Assembly (NCBI GenBank): GCA_965200825.1
Contig: OZ241385.1
Span: 1,736,001 to 1,800,000 of the forward strand
Source: Bin80 sp026709335
Lineage (GTDB): Bacteria; Bacteroidota; Rhodothermia; Rhodothermales; Bin80
DNA: 64,000 bases
Reading direction: 5' to 3'
Numbering within the stretch: the first letter of the stretch is position 1; each line of letters starts with the position of its first letter. The notes under the pieces are model-generated. The model had not been told where the DNA came from, searched no databases, and saw only the letters and a list, made by a program, of their open reading frames with translations. The position numbers were made by a program, and so were the translations under genes. Shown here in pieces: positions 47,497-56,559 of the stretch.

Positions 47497-47626
47497 TGCA
47501 ATTGTTAATGCAAGCGGCTATGAAAGAACTCAATTTCCCTATCCGAATGTTGAATGTAAGAGAATTTCAATAGATCTATTGGTTATGTCATGTACCCTAG
47601 GTAAGAAAAAAACCTATCATCAGAAG

Positions 47627-47704
47627 CTCTTGCAAACCTCTGTTTTCAGATAAAAAGCCCTCTCAGAGTAATGTTTATGCTCAATTTCGGGGGTTTTGTA
47701 AGAG
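47627..47704. mobile_element. MITE-like small inverted-repeat element, copy B
   Basis: Ends CTCTTGCAAACCTCTG and CGGGGGTTTTGTAAGAG are imperfect inverted repeats and match the ends of copy A at 40785-40875. The interior shares short blocks (TTTATGCTC against TTTATAGGCTC). Copy B is about 13 bp shorter. No flanking target duplication could be fixed by eye. Confidence 0.45.
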
Positions 47705-47893
47705 ATTCATCTATTTAAGTCTAATCCTTTACTGTTGATACGGAAAAGCTTTGAGGTAGATTCAGATCTTGACTTTACTGTTCCTTGATCTAGGAATATT
47801 ATTTGTTTCGGAGAGAGCCGGGAGATGAAATTCTTCTCGGTAACTATCGTTATCAAGATAATACATATTTCCCGATTTTGAGAAGCTGTATTT

Positions 47894-47906
47894 GGGGGGG
47901 GGGGGG
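47894..47906. repeat. Run of 13 G
   Basis: A homopolymer of 13 guanines in an AT-rich intergenic region. Length is likely variable by slippage, or partly a sequencing artefact. It is about 690 bp upstream of no plus-strand gene and 150 bp past the folK stop, so a phase-variation role has no obvious target. Confidence 0.85.
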
Positions 47907-48058
47907 TAGGTTTCTCCTGAAAAAAACAACTATAAATTTCTTAATCTATAAAGCTTTTGAATCCAATATTCCCAATGAATAATTGCTATCAGCTGCTTTC
48001 CTCGCTGCCTCTGGATTCAATATTGTCAATCAAGGCCAAAAAAAAAATGTCTGGAAGG

Positions 48059-48592
48059 TTATCTCCCCGCTCCACCAACCCTTCCTTCAATCGTCAGTTT
48101 CCAAGAGCTTTTTATCAGATCAGCTTGGTCTTTACACCGCGCCAATACCTCTGATACAATTGCATTCACCGGGCTTGGGATATAGCTATTGGGAGCCAAG
48201 TCATGCCACGGCTGAAGCACAAATCGACGTTCCTGCAGCCTTGGATGCGGCAAGATAATGCGATCCGTACTACAGGTGATTCTCCCCAGTGTGAGAATAT
48301 CTATATCTAGAGTCCTGGGAGCATAGGGACGTTGCCTCTGACGCTTCGCTTTTCGCTCAAGTTTCTGACAATAATCCAATAAATCATTCTTCCCCAAACG
48401 AGTGTGAACCTCAACCACCGCATTCAGAAAATCAGGAAATACATCTTCGGGATAAAGTGTATGCGCCGCTCCCTCATATACAGGCGAGCAGCGAAGATGT
48501 CCAGAAATTTTCTGTAAACCATCCACCGCCTGCTGTAACCTTGCCAAGCGATTTCCCAGATTTGACCCCAGAGCTATAAATGCTATCTCCAT
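48059..48592 (-). CDS. folK: 2-amino-4-hydroxy-6-hydroxymethyldihydropteridine pyrophosphokinase
   Basis: The 177-residue enzyme of folate synthesis has IALGSNLGNRLARLQQAVDGL at the start, FLNAVVEVHTRL in the middle and the signature PYAPRTLDIDILTLG. It transfers pyrophosphate from ATP to the pterin. It follows tRNA-Arg on the same strand, 7 bp after the encoded CCA, as the last gene of the nuo-rpe block. Confidence 0.94.
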   Translation of the reverse strand: MEIAFIALGSNLGNRLARLQQAVDGLQKISGHLRCSPVYEGAAHTLYPEDVFPDFLNAVVEVHTRLGKNDLLDYCQKLERKAKRQRQRPYAPRTLDIDILTLGRITCSTDRIILPHPRLQERRFVLQPWHDLAPNSYIPSPVNAIVSEVLARCKDQADLIKSSWKLTIEGRVGGAGR

Positions 48593-48599
48593 ATACCTT

Positions 48600-48675
48600 T
48601 GGTACCCCCGCCAGGACTCGAACCCGGATATACGGCTTAGGAGGCCGTCGCTCTATCCTGTTGAGCTACAGGGGC
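48600..48675 (-). tRNA. tRNA-Arg (CCU)
   Basis: Read on the minus strand: acceptor GCCCCTG paired with CGGGGGT (one G-T end pair and one T-G pair), D-arm with AGCTCAACAGGATAGAGC, anticodon stem ACGGC/GCCGT with loop CTCCTAA (anticodon CCU), T-arm CCGGG-TTCGAGT-CCTGG and discriminator A. Here the CCA end is encoded (48602-48600), unlike the tRNA-Glu in this window. It reads AGG codons. Its 5' 39 bases overlap the end of the rpe reading frame. Confidence 0.96.
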
Positions 48676-49326
48676 TGATTGGCTACGAAACTGGGCTATT
48701 CGTTCAGAAACGTTTCCTCCAAATATAGCACTTCCAGCCACGATCACATCTGCACCATTCCCAATGACCTCGCATACGTTATCTGGACCAATCCCTCCAT
48801 CAACTTCCAATAATACGTTGCTTTTACTATAATCTATCATGGATCTGAGTTGACGTACACGTTGACTTGATTGGGGGATATATGATTGACCTGCAAACCC
48901 CGGGTATACCGACATGATCATCGCTACATCAATTTCATTGAGCCAGGGAATGAACTGATCCAGAGGAGTATCCGGATTCATTGTTAATCCAGGGCGACAG
49001 CCGAGTTTACGAATCCTGCGAAACGTATCGCCAAGCGCTTGACAAGCTTCTACATGCACGGTGACAATATCTGCCCCTGCCTCTATGAATTCATCAACAT
49101 ATCGTTCGGGCTTGGTAATCATCAAGTGAACATCTAGTATAACACCACTCTTCTGCTTTAGAGGTTCGAGTGCTGCAACCGCGAGTGGTCCAAATGTGAT
49201 GTTTGGCACAAAATGTCCATCCATCACATCAATATGTAACCAATCTGCCCCCGCATCAACCGCTTCCTCTGCGTGTGCTTCCAGCCTCGCAAAATCAGCC
49301 GAGAGAATTGAGGGTGCAATCAGCAT
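48637..49326 (-). CDS. rpe: Ribulose-phosphate 3-epimerase
   Basis: The 229-residue TIM-barrel enzyme of the pentose phosphate pathway has APSILSADFARLE (4-16), metal ligands His31 and Asp33 in LHIDVMDGHFVPNITFGP, the DVHLMI motif, MSVYPGFAGQSYIP and LEVDGGIGPDN. The enzyme core ends near SERIAQFRSQS. The last 12 codons (APVAQQDRATAS) are read from the tRNA-Arg gene, and the TAA stop is formed by the tRNA anticodon loop. There is no earlier in-frame stop. Confidence 0.94.
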   Translation of the reverse strand: MLIAPSILSADFARLEAHAEEAVDAGADWLHIDVMDGHFVPNITFGPLAVAALEPLKQKSGVILDVHLMITKPERYVDEFIEAGADIVTVHVEACQALGDTFRRIRKLGCRPGLTMNPDTPLDQFIPWLNEIDVAMIMSVYPGFAGQSYIPQSSQRVRQLRSMIDYSKSNVLLEVDGGIGPDNVCEVIGNGADVIVAGSAIFGGNVSERIAQFRSQSAPVAQQDRATAS

Positions 49327-49329
49327 GAT

Positions 49330-50355
49330 TTACGAAAAAACTGCAACACCGATCGCCATCACAAGCACGTTCACTAGTGCCACCGGTAGCAGTACTTTCC
49401 AGCCAATCTGCATCAGTTGATTATACTTGAAGCGAGGAAGAGTCCAACGTACCCATAAGAACAGGAATCCAAAGAAAGCCACCTTAACAAGTAAACTTCC
49501 AACCTGTAACAAGGAAAACCATATCGATCCGTCAAGAACAGGGAAAGCTGCAAGCAACTGAGGTTCAAACGGAATGAGATATCCCCCGAAGAAAAGTGTG
49601 GCAATCACAAATGAAGCTACGAACCAGTTTACGTATTCAGCAAGAAAGAACATACCAAACTTCATGCCGCTGTACTCAGTATGGTATCCACCTACCAATT
49701 CCTGCTCGGCTTCTGGCAAATCGAACGGGGCGCGGTTGGTCTCTGCAAAAGCAGTGATAATAAACAGGAGTGCACCAATTGGATTCCGGAAAAAATTCCA
49801 TCCCAGAATCGCACTTCCCATCGCCTGATCCTCTACGATCTCCACAACACTTAGAGAGCCTGCAGTTATTACAACACTGACCACAGCCAACCCCATTGAG
49901 AGTTCATATGAGATCATCTGGGCACTAGACCGTAATCCTCCCAAAAGTGAAAATTTGCTGTTACTGCTCCATCCCGCCAAAGTGACCCCATAAACCGAAA
50001 CACTAGTCAATGCCAGAATAATGAGTACGCCCACAGCACTATCTACGATCACAAAACCGCGGGCATATGGAATTAAGGCAGGAACAGTCATGGCAATCAC
50101 CACCATGACCACCGGCGCAAGAGAATGCACAAATTTACTTGCACCTTCCGGAACCGTATCCTCCTTGAAGACAAGCTTGAATACATCCGCAAATGGCTGA
50201 AAGAACCCTCCCGGGCCAACCCGATTCGGTCCGGGTCTATTCTGTATGAATGCGGACACTTTTCGTTCGGCATACACCAAACAGGATGCCGATATAAGCA
50301 TGAAGTTGATAATTCCAAAGCCAACCAAGGCCAATAATCCCGGGGATAGATCCAT
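49330..50355 (-). CDS. nuoH: NADH-quinone oxidoreductase subunit H
   Basis: The 341-residue membrane protein has eight or nine helices and the NuoH signatures QNRPGPNRVGPGGFFQPFAD (38-57) and FAETNRAPFDLPEAEQELV (about 205-223), which contribute to the quinone-binding chamber. It starts 3 bp after nuoG. It is the last nuo gene of the block; the next gene is rpe, so nuoI to nuoN must lie elsewhere. Confidence 0.96.
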   Translation of the reverse strand: MDLSPGLLALVGFGIINFMLISASCLVYAERKVSAFIQNRPGPNRVGPGGFFQPFADVFKLVFKEDTVPEGASKFVHSLAPVVMVVIAMTVPALIPYARGFVIVDSAVGVLIILALTSVSVYGVTLAGWSSNSKFSLLGGLRSSAQMISYELSMGLAVVSVVITAGSLSVVEIVEDQAMGSAILGWNFFRNPIGALLFIITAFAETNRAPFDLPEAEQELVGGYHTEYSGMKFGMFFLAEYVNWFVASFVIATLFFGGYLIPFEPQLLAAFPVLDGSIWFSLLQVGSLLVKVAFFGFLFLWVRWTLPRFKYNQLMQIGWKVLLPVALVNVLVMAIGVAVFS

Positions 50356-50358
50356 TTT

Positions 50359-52086
50359 TTAGCTGATAACCTCGGTCTCAATGGCTGGAAGCGCAACCCC
50401 GCTCAAATCCATGGCACCATAGGTAGCTCCCTTAAATGCCGGAATGGTATCACTGATGAGTCGCATGATTTTTCTGGGGCCTAGGGGGCCAGTTTTAGCT
50501 CCCAATGCTTTTAGAAGGATCGGTATGATTTCCCAACTGGGCTTGCAATCAATATAATGAGATTCATTATGCCAGCGGTCAAAAGGGGTCCCGTGACGAT
50601 CCGCACGACTAAGTCCCATCTGCATCATGAGAGTACGATTCATCCCCTTGATCACTTTGGCTGGGACTACCCGCTGTGCACGCCCGGATTCATTCACATA
50701 GGTGCCAATCGTTTCGGCAACCATTGCTGCCGGCAACGCTACATCCGCTGTGGGCAATGTTTGATTCGTCGTGCTATAGTAGTGTAATATGACCTGAATA
50801 TCCTCCAGAGACTCAATACTGCAGAGTTCCGAGGCAACGGGATCGTCCTCTAAAATGTAGATTGCCTGAAATTCTCCAGATTCTATTCGTGCCTGCCAGA
50901 GCGGAAAATCAATTGGGGCTAATCCCAGGCGTTCACATCCTTGAGCATTGGGAGTTCGATCATCTGTACGCAACCACCCATCACCATGCCCTGGCTCAAT
51001 ATGAGAAATATAACCTGCAACCTGTCCGCCAACTGCCTCCGCAAGCTGTATCAACATCCAGTTATCCTCAACCGTTGCATATGCAGAGGCTATAAATACC
51101 GTTTGTGTACCCGAGTTCTTCAGAATTTCCGTAACCCTCTGAAGAGAAGAATCCCATGAGGCTGATTCGGTTTCACCATGGAGTGACGGTCCAAGCGGGC
51201 GATTCTCATTGAATCGATGATACGTCAAGCGATCTTCATCCGGAAGCCAGAATTCATTGACCTCCGGATTGGCCCGCGGTGTGATCCGTAAAACCAGATT
51301 GTCCCGTACCCATAGATCACAATTTGATCCTTTCGCATTGGTAGTCGTGATGGACGGTGTACTAGCCATCTCCCAAATCCTCGCCTGAAATCTGAAATCA
51401 ACAGAGGTGAGTGCTCCTACCGGGCACAAATCAATCACATTCATGGAATAGAGTTCATCAAACGAACCCCCTGGGGGTGTGATGGGGTAATTTTTGACAC
51501 CTCGTTCAATAATCGTTAGCTGTCCACTCTTGGAAATTTCATCTGTGAAACGAACACATCTTGTACAATTAATGCAACGCTCAGCATCAAGCACAACACG
51601 GGGGCCAAGCTTCACCTTTTTTGGCTTGTGGACCTTTCGGAATTCAAATCGTGATCCCTCCGGACCATACTTATAGGCCTGAATTTGAAGCGGACAATGA
51701 CCCGCCTGATCACAGATTGGACAATCCAGTGGATGATTGATCAGCAAAAATTCCAGAGTATCACGCTGGGCCTCCTCAACTTTCTTGCTTGAACGTGCGG
51801 TATGGACAACCTGTCCGTCTGATATGATATGGCTACAACTGGTCTGCAGCTTTGGGAAATATTGAATCACCGGTTTTCCCTGTTCATCCAACCGAATCTC
51901 ACCAGTTTCCCGATCACGGACAGGAGCACCAATATCCACAAGGCATTGCCGGCAGTTTGCCGGAACAGACATCGAGGGATGGTAGCAAAAGTGAGGAAGT
52001 TCTATTCCGTGATCCAAACAAAACTGAAGTAAGCTCTGTGGGCCTTCAAATCCGTACTGCTTACCGTCTATTGTGACGTGTGGCAT
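50359..52086 (-). CDS. nuoG: NADH-quinone oxidoreductase subunit G
   Basis: The protein has 575 residues from ATG 52086; the longer frame to 52119 runs into the upstream lipoprotein gene and is not favoured. The N-terminus has the 2Fe-2S ligands in PHFCYHPSMSVPANCRQC and TSCSHI, the His/Cys 4Fe-4S set HPLDCPICDQAGHC and a further set CINCTRC with DLCPVGALT. The molybdopterin-oxidoreductase-like rest is present but short, so the protein is smaller than the 700-900 residue forms. It carries electrons from NuoF along the peripheral arm. Confidence 0.93.
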   Translation of the reverse strand: MPHVTIDGKQYGFEGPQSLLQFCLDHGIELPHFCYHPSMSVPANCRQCLVDIGAPVRDRETGEIRLDEQGKPVIQYFPKLQTSCSHIISDGQVVHTARSSKKVEEAQRDTLEFLLINHPLDCPICDQAGHCPLQIQAYKYGPEGSRFEFRKVHKPKKVKLGPRVVLDAERCINCTRCVRFTDEISKSGQLTIIERGVKNYPITPPGGSFDELYSMNVIDLCPVGALTSVDFRFQARIWEMASTPSITTTNAKGSNCDLWVRDNLVLRITPRANPEVNEFWLPDEDRLTYHRFNENRPLGPSLHGETESASWDSSLQRVTEILKNSGTQTVFIASAYATVEDNWMLIQLAEAVGGQVAGYISHIEPGHGDGWLRTDDRTPNAQGCERLGLAPIDFPLWQARIESGEFQAIYILEDDPVASELCSIESLEDIQVILHYYSTTNQTLPTADVALPAAMVAETIGTYVNESGRAQRVVPAKVIKGMNRTLMMQMGLSRADRHGTPFDRWHNESHYIDCKPSWEIIPILLKALGAKTGPLGPRKIMRLISDTIPAFKGATYGAMDLSGVALPAIETEVIS

Positions 52087-52087
52087 C

Positions 52088-52546
52088 TTATCTGGTTTCT
52101 TCCGGGGACACGCGAACACCGGACGCTATCATGGTCAGCGCCGGATCCTTTCCTGGAGCATCCTCCTGGAAATGTGCTTCCATATCCTCCTCAGTAACAG
52201 AGAGCGTTCCAAAGACTACAGCATGTCGGCCACTGATGTCAGTTGGTACAGTATATACATATTCGCCGCTCTCTTCAATCTCTGTATGGACACGAAGGCC
52301 ATCTCCTGTCTCCAAACTTCGAAGCATAAGCCAACATCCATTCATTTGGCAGACTTCATGCACGGTACCTGCAATGGCCATAGCTCGGTCCGTATAATTT
52401 GCAGGTTCAGCCAGGACCGCCTCCACTGGAATGGAATCGATACCATCCCCAGGATCCCCATATACAGAATCGCTCATGATCTCTGCACGATTACAAGCCG
52501 CTAAAAAAAAACAACTGATGATCAGGATATAATTTATTCGGAACAT
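52088..52546 (-). CDS. DUF4920-like lipoprotein inside the nuo operon
   Basis: The protein has 152 residues from ATG 52546. A lipoprotein signal (YILIISCFFLAAC) is followed by a small beta domain with a Cys pair in EVCQMNGCWLMLRS and a later AVVFGTLSVTEED. This fits DUF4920, a family with conserved cysteines that may bind metal or be redox-active. The frame extends to 52585 but would overlap nuoF, so the ATG 6 bp after the nuoF stop is chosen. It lies 1 bp before nuoG. A link to complex I assembly is only suggested by position. Confidence 0.8.
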   Translation of the reverse strand: MFRINYILIISCFFLAACNRAEIMSDSVYGDPGDGIDSIPVEAVLAEPANYTDRAMAIAGTVHEVCQMNGCWLMLRSLETGDGLRVHTEIEESGEYVYTVPTDISGRHAVVFGTLSVTEEDMEAHFQEDAPGKDPALTMIASGVRVSPEETR

Positions 52547-52551
52547 TTTAC

Positions 52552-53850
52552 CTAGGCATTTACCGCCCAGACCGCTGGACGGCATCGACGTTCAAAATCT
52601 TCGCGGAATCGTTTGATTGTGTTTCGTACGGGCCACGCAGCAGCATCTGCTAACGCGCAGACTGTGCGCCCTTCCATCTGATCACAGAGGTCAAGTAGGA
52701 GATCCAAATCTCGCAAATTTCCTTCTCCATCGTCAATCCTGGTAATCAAATTCTCCATCCACCCGGTTCCTTCTCTGCATGGAGTGCACTGTCCACAGCT
52801 TTCATGGTGATAGAAATGGGCGACTCGCCTCAGAAATGCAACCATATCCGTGTCTTCATCCAAAAACAGCATCCCTGCTGTGCCGAGCATAGATCCTGCC
52901 TCACGCAAGCTTTCTATATCCATAGTGACGCCTTCAATCATATCAGCACGAAGGACCGGGACGGACGCCCCGCCGGGGATCAGTGCTTTCAGTTTCTTAC
53001 CTCCACGCATCCCACCGGCAATTTCCAAGAGATCTGTAATCAGCATACCCGTTGGATACTCATATACACCTGGCCGATTTACATGCCCCGAAATCCCATA
53101 CAGAAGCGGGCCAGGATTCTTCTCTGCACCAATGCTGGCAAACCAGTCGGCGCCTCGCCCTAAAATTAGAGGTGCACAGGCCAGTGTCTCTACATTATTG
53201 ATTGTCGTCGGGCACTTCCATATGCCGGACTGCGCGGGAAATGGAGGCTTGATTCGGGGATAGGCGCGTTTCCCTTCCAGGGATTCCATCAAACTGGTTT
53301 CTTCTCCGCATATATAAGCCCCTGCCCCCTTATGAATAATGATGTCCATGTTGTGTTTCGTCCCCAACATGTTCTTTCCCACCAACTTTGAATCATATGC
53401 ATTCGCCAGTTCCTTTTGCATATGTGTGATCCAATCTGCATACTCTCCCCGAACATACAAGTAGCATGCTTTCAGGGACATGGCGTACCCTGCAATCAGG
53501 ATCCCTTCAAATAAAAGATGCGGGTTATATTCCATGAGCTGCCGATCCTTGAAGGTTCCGGGCTCGCTCTCGTCCGCATTGCAACACAGGTAGCGAGGAA
53601 CATCCGGCTTGACAGGCGGCATAAAACTCCATTTGAGTCCAGTAGGAAACCCTGCTCCCCCCCTGCCTCGGAGGCTACTGCGCTTCATCTCGGCAGTCAC
53701 ATCCTGAGGTTCCATTTCTGTGAGAACCTTCTTTAATGTCTCGTATCCACCATGCTCCCGATACACATGCAACTGATGTAGATTTTTAATCGGGGGCAGA
53801 AGCACTCGCTGATAGGATTTCCAGTCGCCTGCTTTTGTCATAACAGCCAT
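52552..53850 (-). CDS. nuoF: NADH-quinone oxidoreductase subunit F
   Basis: The 432-residue protein binds NADH and FMN: GRGGAGFPTGLKWSFMP (about 62-78), NADESEPGTFKDR and the glycine-rich GAGAYICGEETSLMESLEG. The N3 4Fe-4S cluster ligands are in ESCGQCTPCREGTGW and a later Cys. It is the entry point of electrons in complex I. It starts about 58 bp after nuoE. Confidence 0.96.
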   Translation of the reverse strand: MAVMTKAGDWKSYQRVLLPPIKNLHQLHVYREHGGYETLKKVLTEMEPQDVTAEMKRSSLRGRGGAGFPTGLKWSFMPPVKPDVPRYLCCNADESEPGTFKDRQLMEYNPHLLFEGILIAGYAMSLKACYLYVRGEYADWITHMQKELANAYDSKLVGKNMLGTKHNMDIIIHKGAGAYICGEETSLMESLEGKRAYPRIKPPFPAQSGIWKCPTTINNVETLACAPLILGRGADWFASIGAEKNPGPLLYGISGHVNRPGVYEYPTGMLITDLLEIAGGMRGGKKLKALIPGGASVPVLRADMIEGVTMDIESLREAGSMLGTAGMLFLDEDTDMVAFLRRVAHFYHHESCGQCTPCREGTGWMENLITRIDDGEGNLRDLDLLLDLCDQMEGRTVCALADAAAWPVRNTIKRFREDFERRCRPAVWAVNA

Positions 53851-53908
53851 GAATGTCTGATTCTGAACTGATTTAATACCTTTGACTGCATGCGATCGAG
53901 GAAGCCAA

Positions 53909-54583
53909 TTATTGGGTTTGTCGAGATCTTGGGGGTGTCAAATAACGTCCCTCTGCATCTGCATCAGTCCGCCGATTTCCCCCCATTTCATCTTCGTCCT
54001 GTGGTAGGGTGATCGAGACAAAAGGCAAGGACTGTCCGGCTTCTAATGAGGCGAGTACTGTATCAATTTTTTCAGGTGTTAGATTGTGCATGTAGGGTCC
54101 ATTATCAACCTGCATCATGGGAGCGGAACCGCATGCCCCCAAGCACTCTACTTCCTGTAACGTATACCGTCCGCATGCTGACGTATGTCCGCGCTTAACG
54201 TCCAGTTTTTCTTCCAGATAAGCAAGGATATCGTACCCACCACAGAACTGACATGAAAAGCATGTACAGACATCAAAAACAATCTGCCCCTTCTTCTCTT
54301 TATAGTATTGGGTATAAAAGGTTGCAACTCCATAGACCTGTGCATAGGGTAGTGAAAGTTCGGTCGCGACCAACTGTAACACCTCAGGAGGAAGAAAACC
54401 GAATTTTTCTTGGGCAAGCCAAAGGGTCCACATTACGGCTCCGTCTGAAGTAGGATACTGGCTAACCCAATCGGTAATTCTGGATTTTTCGTCCTCCGTA
54501 AATACGAGATCTTCCTCGGAGAAATGAGGTTCCGGATTTGGATTCGGAAGCTCTACAACGGGATTGCGTATAAACTCTGCCAT
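53909..54583 (-). CDS. nuoE: NADH-quinone oxidoreductase subunit E
   Basis: The 224-residue protein has the thioredoxin-like NuoE fold with 2Fe-2S ligands in VCTCFSCQFCGG and VECLGACGSAPMMQ. The N-terminal helical part (ITDWVSQYPTSDGAVMWTLW) is normal. A tail of about 35 polar residues (ALPFVSITLPQDEDEMGG, RRTDADAEGRY) extends past the usual end. It begins 1 bp after nuoD. Confidence 0.95.
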   Translation of the reverse strand: MAEFIRNPVVELPNPNPEPHFSEEDLVFTEDEKSRITDWVSQYPTSDGAVMWTLWLAQEKFGFLPPEVLQLVATELSLPYAQVYGVATFYTQYYKEKKGQIVFDVCTCFSCQFCGGYDILAYLEEKLDVKRGHTSACGRYTLQEVECLGACGSAPMMQVDNGPYMHNLTPEKIDTVLASLEAGQSLPFVSITLPQDEDEMGGNRRTDADAEGRYLTPPRSRQTQ

Positions 54584-54584
54584 G

Positions 54585-55901
54585 TTATCTGTCAGCCTCG
54601 CCCATTACTGGATCAATTGAACCAATCAATACCACAATATCAGCAACCGGGTGGCCTTCCATCATGGATTCCAATCCCTGCAGATTTGTGAACGATGGAG
54701 CATTTAGTCTTGCACGCCATGGACATCCCGTCCCGTCACTCTCAAGATAAAACCCTAATTCACCTTTTGGCGATTCGATGGCATGATAGGAGGTTGCTCC
54801 TTTCGGCGGGGCGACCCCTGTCTCTGTATACATGAAATCATGAATCATTCCCTCCATGGAATAATACACTTCATCCTTGGATGGATACGCCTTCTTGGCA
54901 TCATCTGTGCGAATGGGGCCATCCGGAAGGCGTTCTAGACACTGTTTGATGATCTTGATACTCTCAAGTATTTCTTCCACACGAATATGATATCGTGCAA
55001 GACAATCCCCTTCTTCGCGTAATGGGATGATAAAATCAACCTCGTCGTATTTCAGATAGGGTTCAAAGGTTCGGATATCATAGGGGATGCCACTACCTCG
55101 AAGATTTGGACCAGTGAGCCCAAGTTGAATAGCTTCGTCTGCATCAATAACCCCAATATCCTTGTTCCTGTCAATCCAGATCCGGTTACGGTTTAACAGT
55201 TTCTGCCATCCTTTGACAATTTCTTCGTAACGCGTTGCAAAATCCTGGATCATAGCGATTGCTTTGGGGCTCAGATCGGTTGCCAATCCACCAATACGAC
55301 TATGGGATACCGTAAAGCGTGCGCCAGAAACTTCATCAAAAATATTGTAGAGATCCTCTCTTCCCTGAAATGTCCATAAAAAAACACTGACGGCCCCGGC
55401 GTCCATTAATCCAACTCCCAGCCAAAGGAAATGTGAGGAAATTCGGGCTAATTCACACATAATCATCCGTATCCACTGGGCACGGTCAGGAACCTCAACA
55501 TTGGCAATTTTTTCGACTGCCATACACCAAGCCACATTATTGGCATAGGGAGACAGGTAATCCATGCGGTCTGTGTAGGGCATGAATTCTTGGTAAGTCT
55601 TGCTCTCTGCCAGTTTTTCAATCCCCCTGTGCAAGTATCCGATATCGAGGACGCATTTTTCAATCCGTTCGCCATCAAGCTTCACCACACATCTAAGTAC
55701 ACCATGTGTGGCTGGATGTTGTGGGCCAATATTCAGGGTCATCTCGTGCTCAAGTGCATCCTCCACACGCGAAACTTCAATGCCCCGTTTCGTGCTCAGC
55801 CATGCATCTTTGCTCTCAAGCCGTTTGAGAAGAGTCTCATTGTGTCTTGGCCAGAACGAGAAGACTGTATCCTGATCGTGATAAGGCATGGTCTTGGGCA
55901 T
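54585..55901 (-). CDS. nuoD: NADH-quinone oxidoreductase subunit D
   Basis: The 438-residue protein has LNIGPQHPATHGVLR and the quinone-site and cluster-contact segments ERIEKCVLDIGYLHRGIEK and YSMEGMIHDF. Its C-terminal VVLIGSIDPVMGEADR is the expected end. The open frame reaches 55967, within nuoC; the ATG at 55901 (MPKTMPYHDQD) just after the nuoC stop is chosen, and 55889 is an alternative. Confidence 0.95.
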   Translation of the reverse strand: MPKTMPYHDQDTVFSFWPRHNETLLKRLESKDAWLSTKRGIEVSRVEDALEHEMTLNIGPQHPATHGVLRCVVKLDGERIEKCVLDIGYLHRGIEKLAESKTYQEFMPYTDRMDYLSPYANNVAWCMAVEKIANVEVPDRAQWIRMIMCELARISSHFLWLGVGLMDAGAVSVFLWTFQGREDLYNIFDEVSGARFTVSHSRIGGLATDLSPKAIAMIQDFATRYEEIVKGWQKLLNRNRIWIDRNKDIGVIDADEAIQLGLTGPNLRGSGIPYDIRTFEPYLKYDEVDFIIPLREEGDCLARYHIRVEEILESIKIIKQCLERLPDGPIRTDDAKKAYPSKDEVYYSMEGMIHDFMYTETGVAPPKGATSYHAIESPKGELGFYLESDGTGCPWRARLNAPSFTNLQGLESMMEGHPVADIVVLIGSIDPVMGEADR

Positions 55902-55905
55902 CCGT

Positions 55906-56559
55906 TCAATGTTCGCGTTTAGGTTCCTGAAAACTCTTGACAGGGCTCCCATCGCGAGCAGCGGCAAAAGGATCCATTGTTAGTTCTCCTTCTGGAGTTC
56001 TTGGTGGTAAAGGGAGGGATCCAGGAACGCCCAGCAACGGAAACTCTTTACGCTGAGGGTGATACTCAAAATCCTCGGGCATATACATGCGGCGAAGGTC
56101 AGGATGGCCTTCAAAGCAAATCCCCAACATATCGTAACACTCTCGCTCATTCCAATCTGCTGCCTTGAAGAGTCCCGTCAGTGAAGGAACAACAGTATCC
56201 TCTTCCTCCAAACGAACTTTGAGTCTGAGCCGTTGACTTGTTTTGAGATTGACAAGGGAGTAGTATACTTCATAGCGAGGTGCATCTTCACGGAATTGAT
56301 CAACTCCTGCCAAATCCACCAAATATGTAAATCCCAATGTATCCCTGAGTGCTGTACACACCTCCAACAATGCATCTCGCGTCACAAATGCCGTATGCTC
56401 CCCCGCATACACGATTACATCTGTGATCGCGTCGGGGAACTCTTCTTTCAGGATCTCGATGACGCCTGTCACCGCAGTAGATGCTTTCTCGTGCACATTC
56501 TTTTCGTCTGCGCGCGCTTCGTCTACAGGGGTAAAATGAAACTTAAGTGACTCAGGCAT
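55906..56559 (-). CDS. nuoC: NADH-quinone oxidoreductase subunit C
   Basis: 217 residues from ATG 56559 (MPESLKFHF), which overlaps the nuoB stop by 8 nt; an upstream ATG at 56577 is possible. The NuoC core is clear: FTYLVDLAGVDQ, YEVYYSLVNLKTSQRLRLKV and WNERECYDMLGICFEGHPDL, then RRMYMPEDFEYHPQRKEFPL. It is a separate gene, not fused to nuoD. Confidence 0.94.
   Translation of the reverse strand: MPESLKFHFTPVDEARADEKNVHEKASTAVTGVIEILKEEFPDAITDVIVYAGEHTAFVTRDALLEVCTALRDTLGFTYLVDLAGVDQFREDAPRYEVYYSLVNLKTSQRLRLKVRLEEEDTVVPSLTGLFKAADWNERECYDMLGICFEGHPDLRRMYMPEDFEYHPQRKEFPLLGVPGSLPLPPRTPEGELTMDPFAAARDGSPVKSFQEPKREH

Larger units (their letters stand above)
47497..48058. other. Long AT-rich intergenic region
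   Basis: 562 bases without a supported gene. It contains the second inverted-repeat element (47627-47704), a run of 13 G (47894-47906) and several A runs (for example near 48040). Short frames here have no protein-like character. The region separates the small membrane protein from the folK end. Confidence 0.5.

Noticed and set aside
47894..47906. G-run as a phase-variation switch
   Set aside because: It is intergenic, downstream of the nearest gene ends on both sides, and no promoter or reading frame depends on it.
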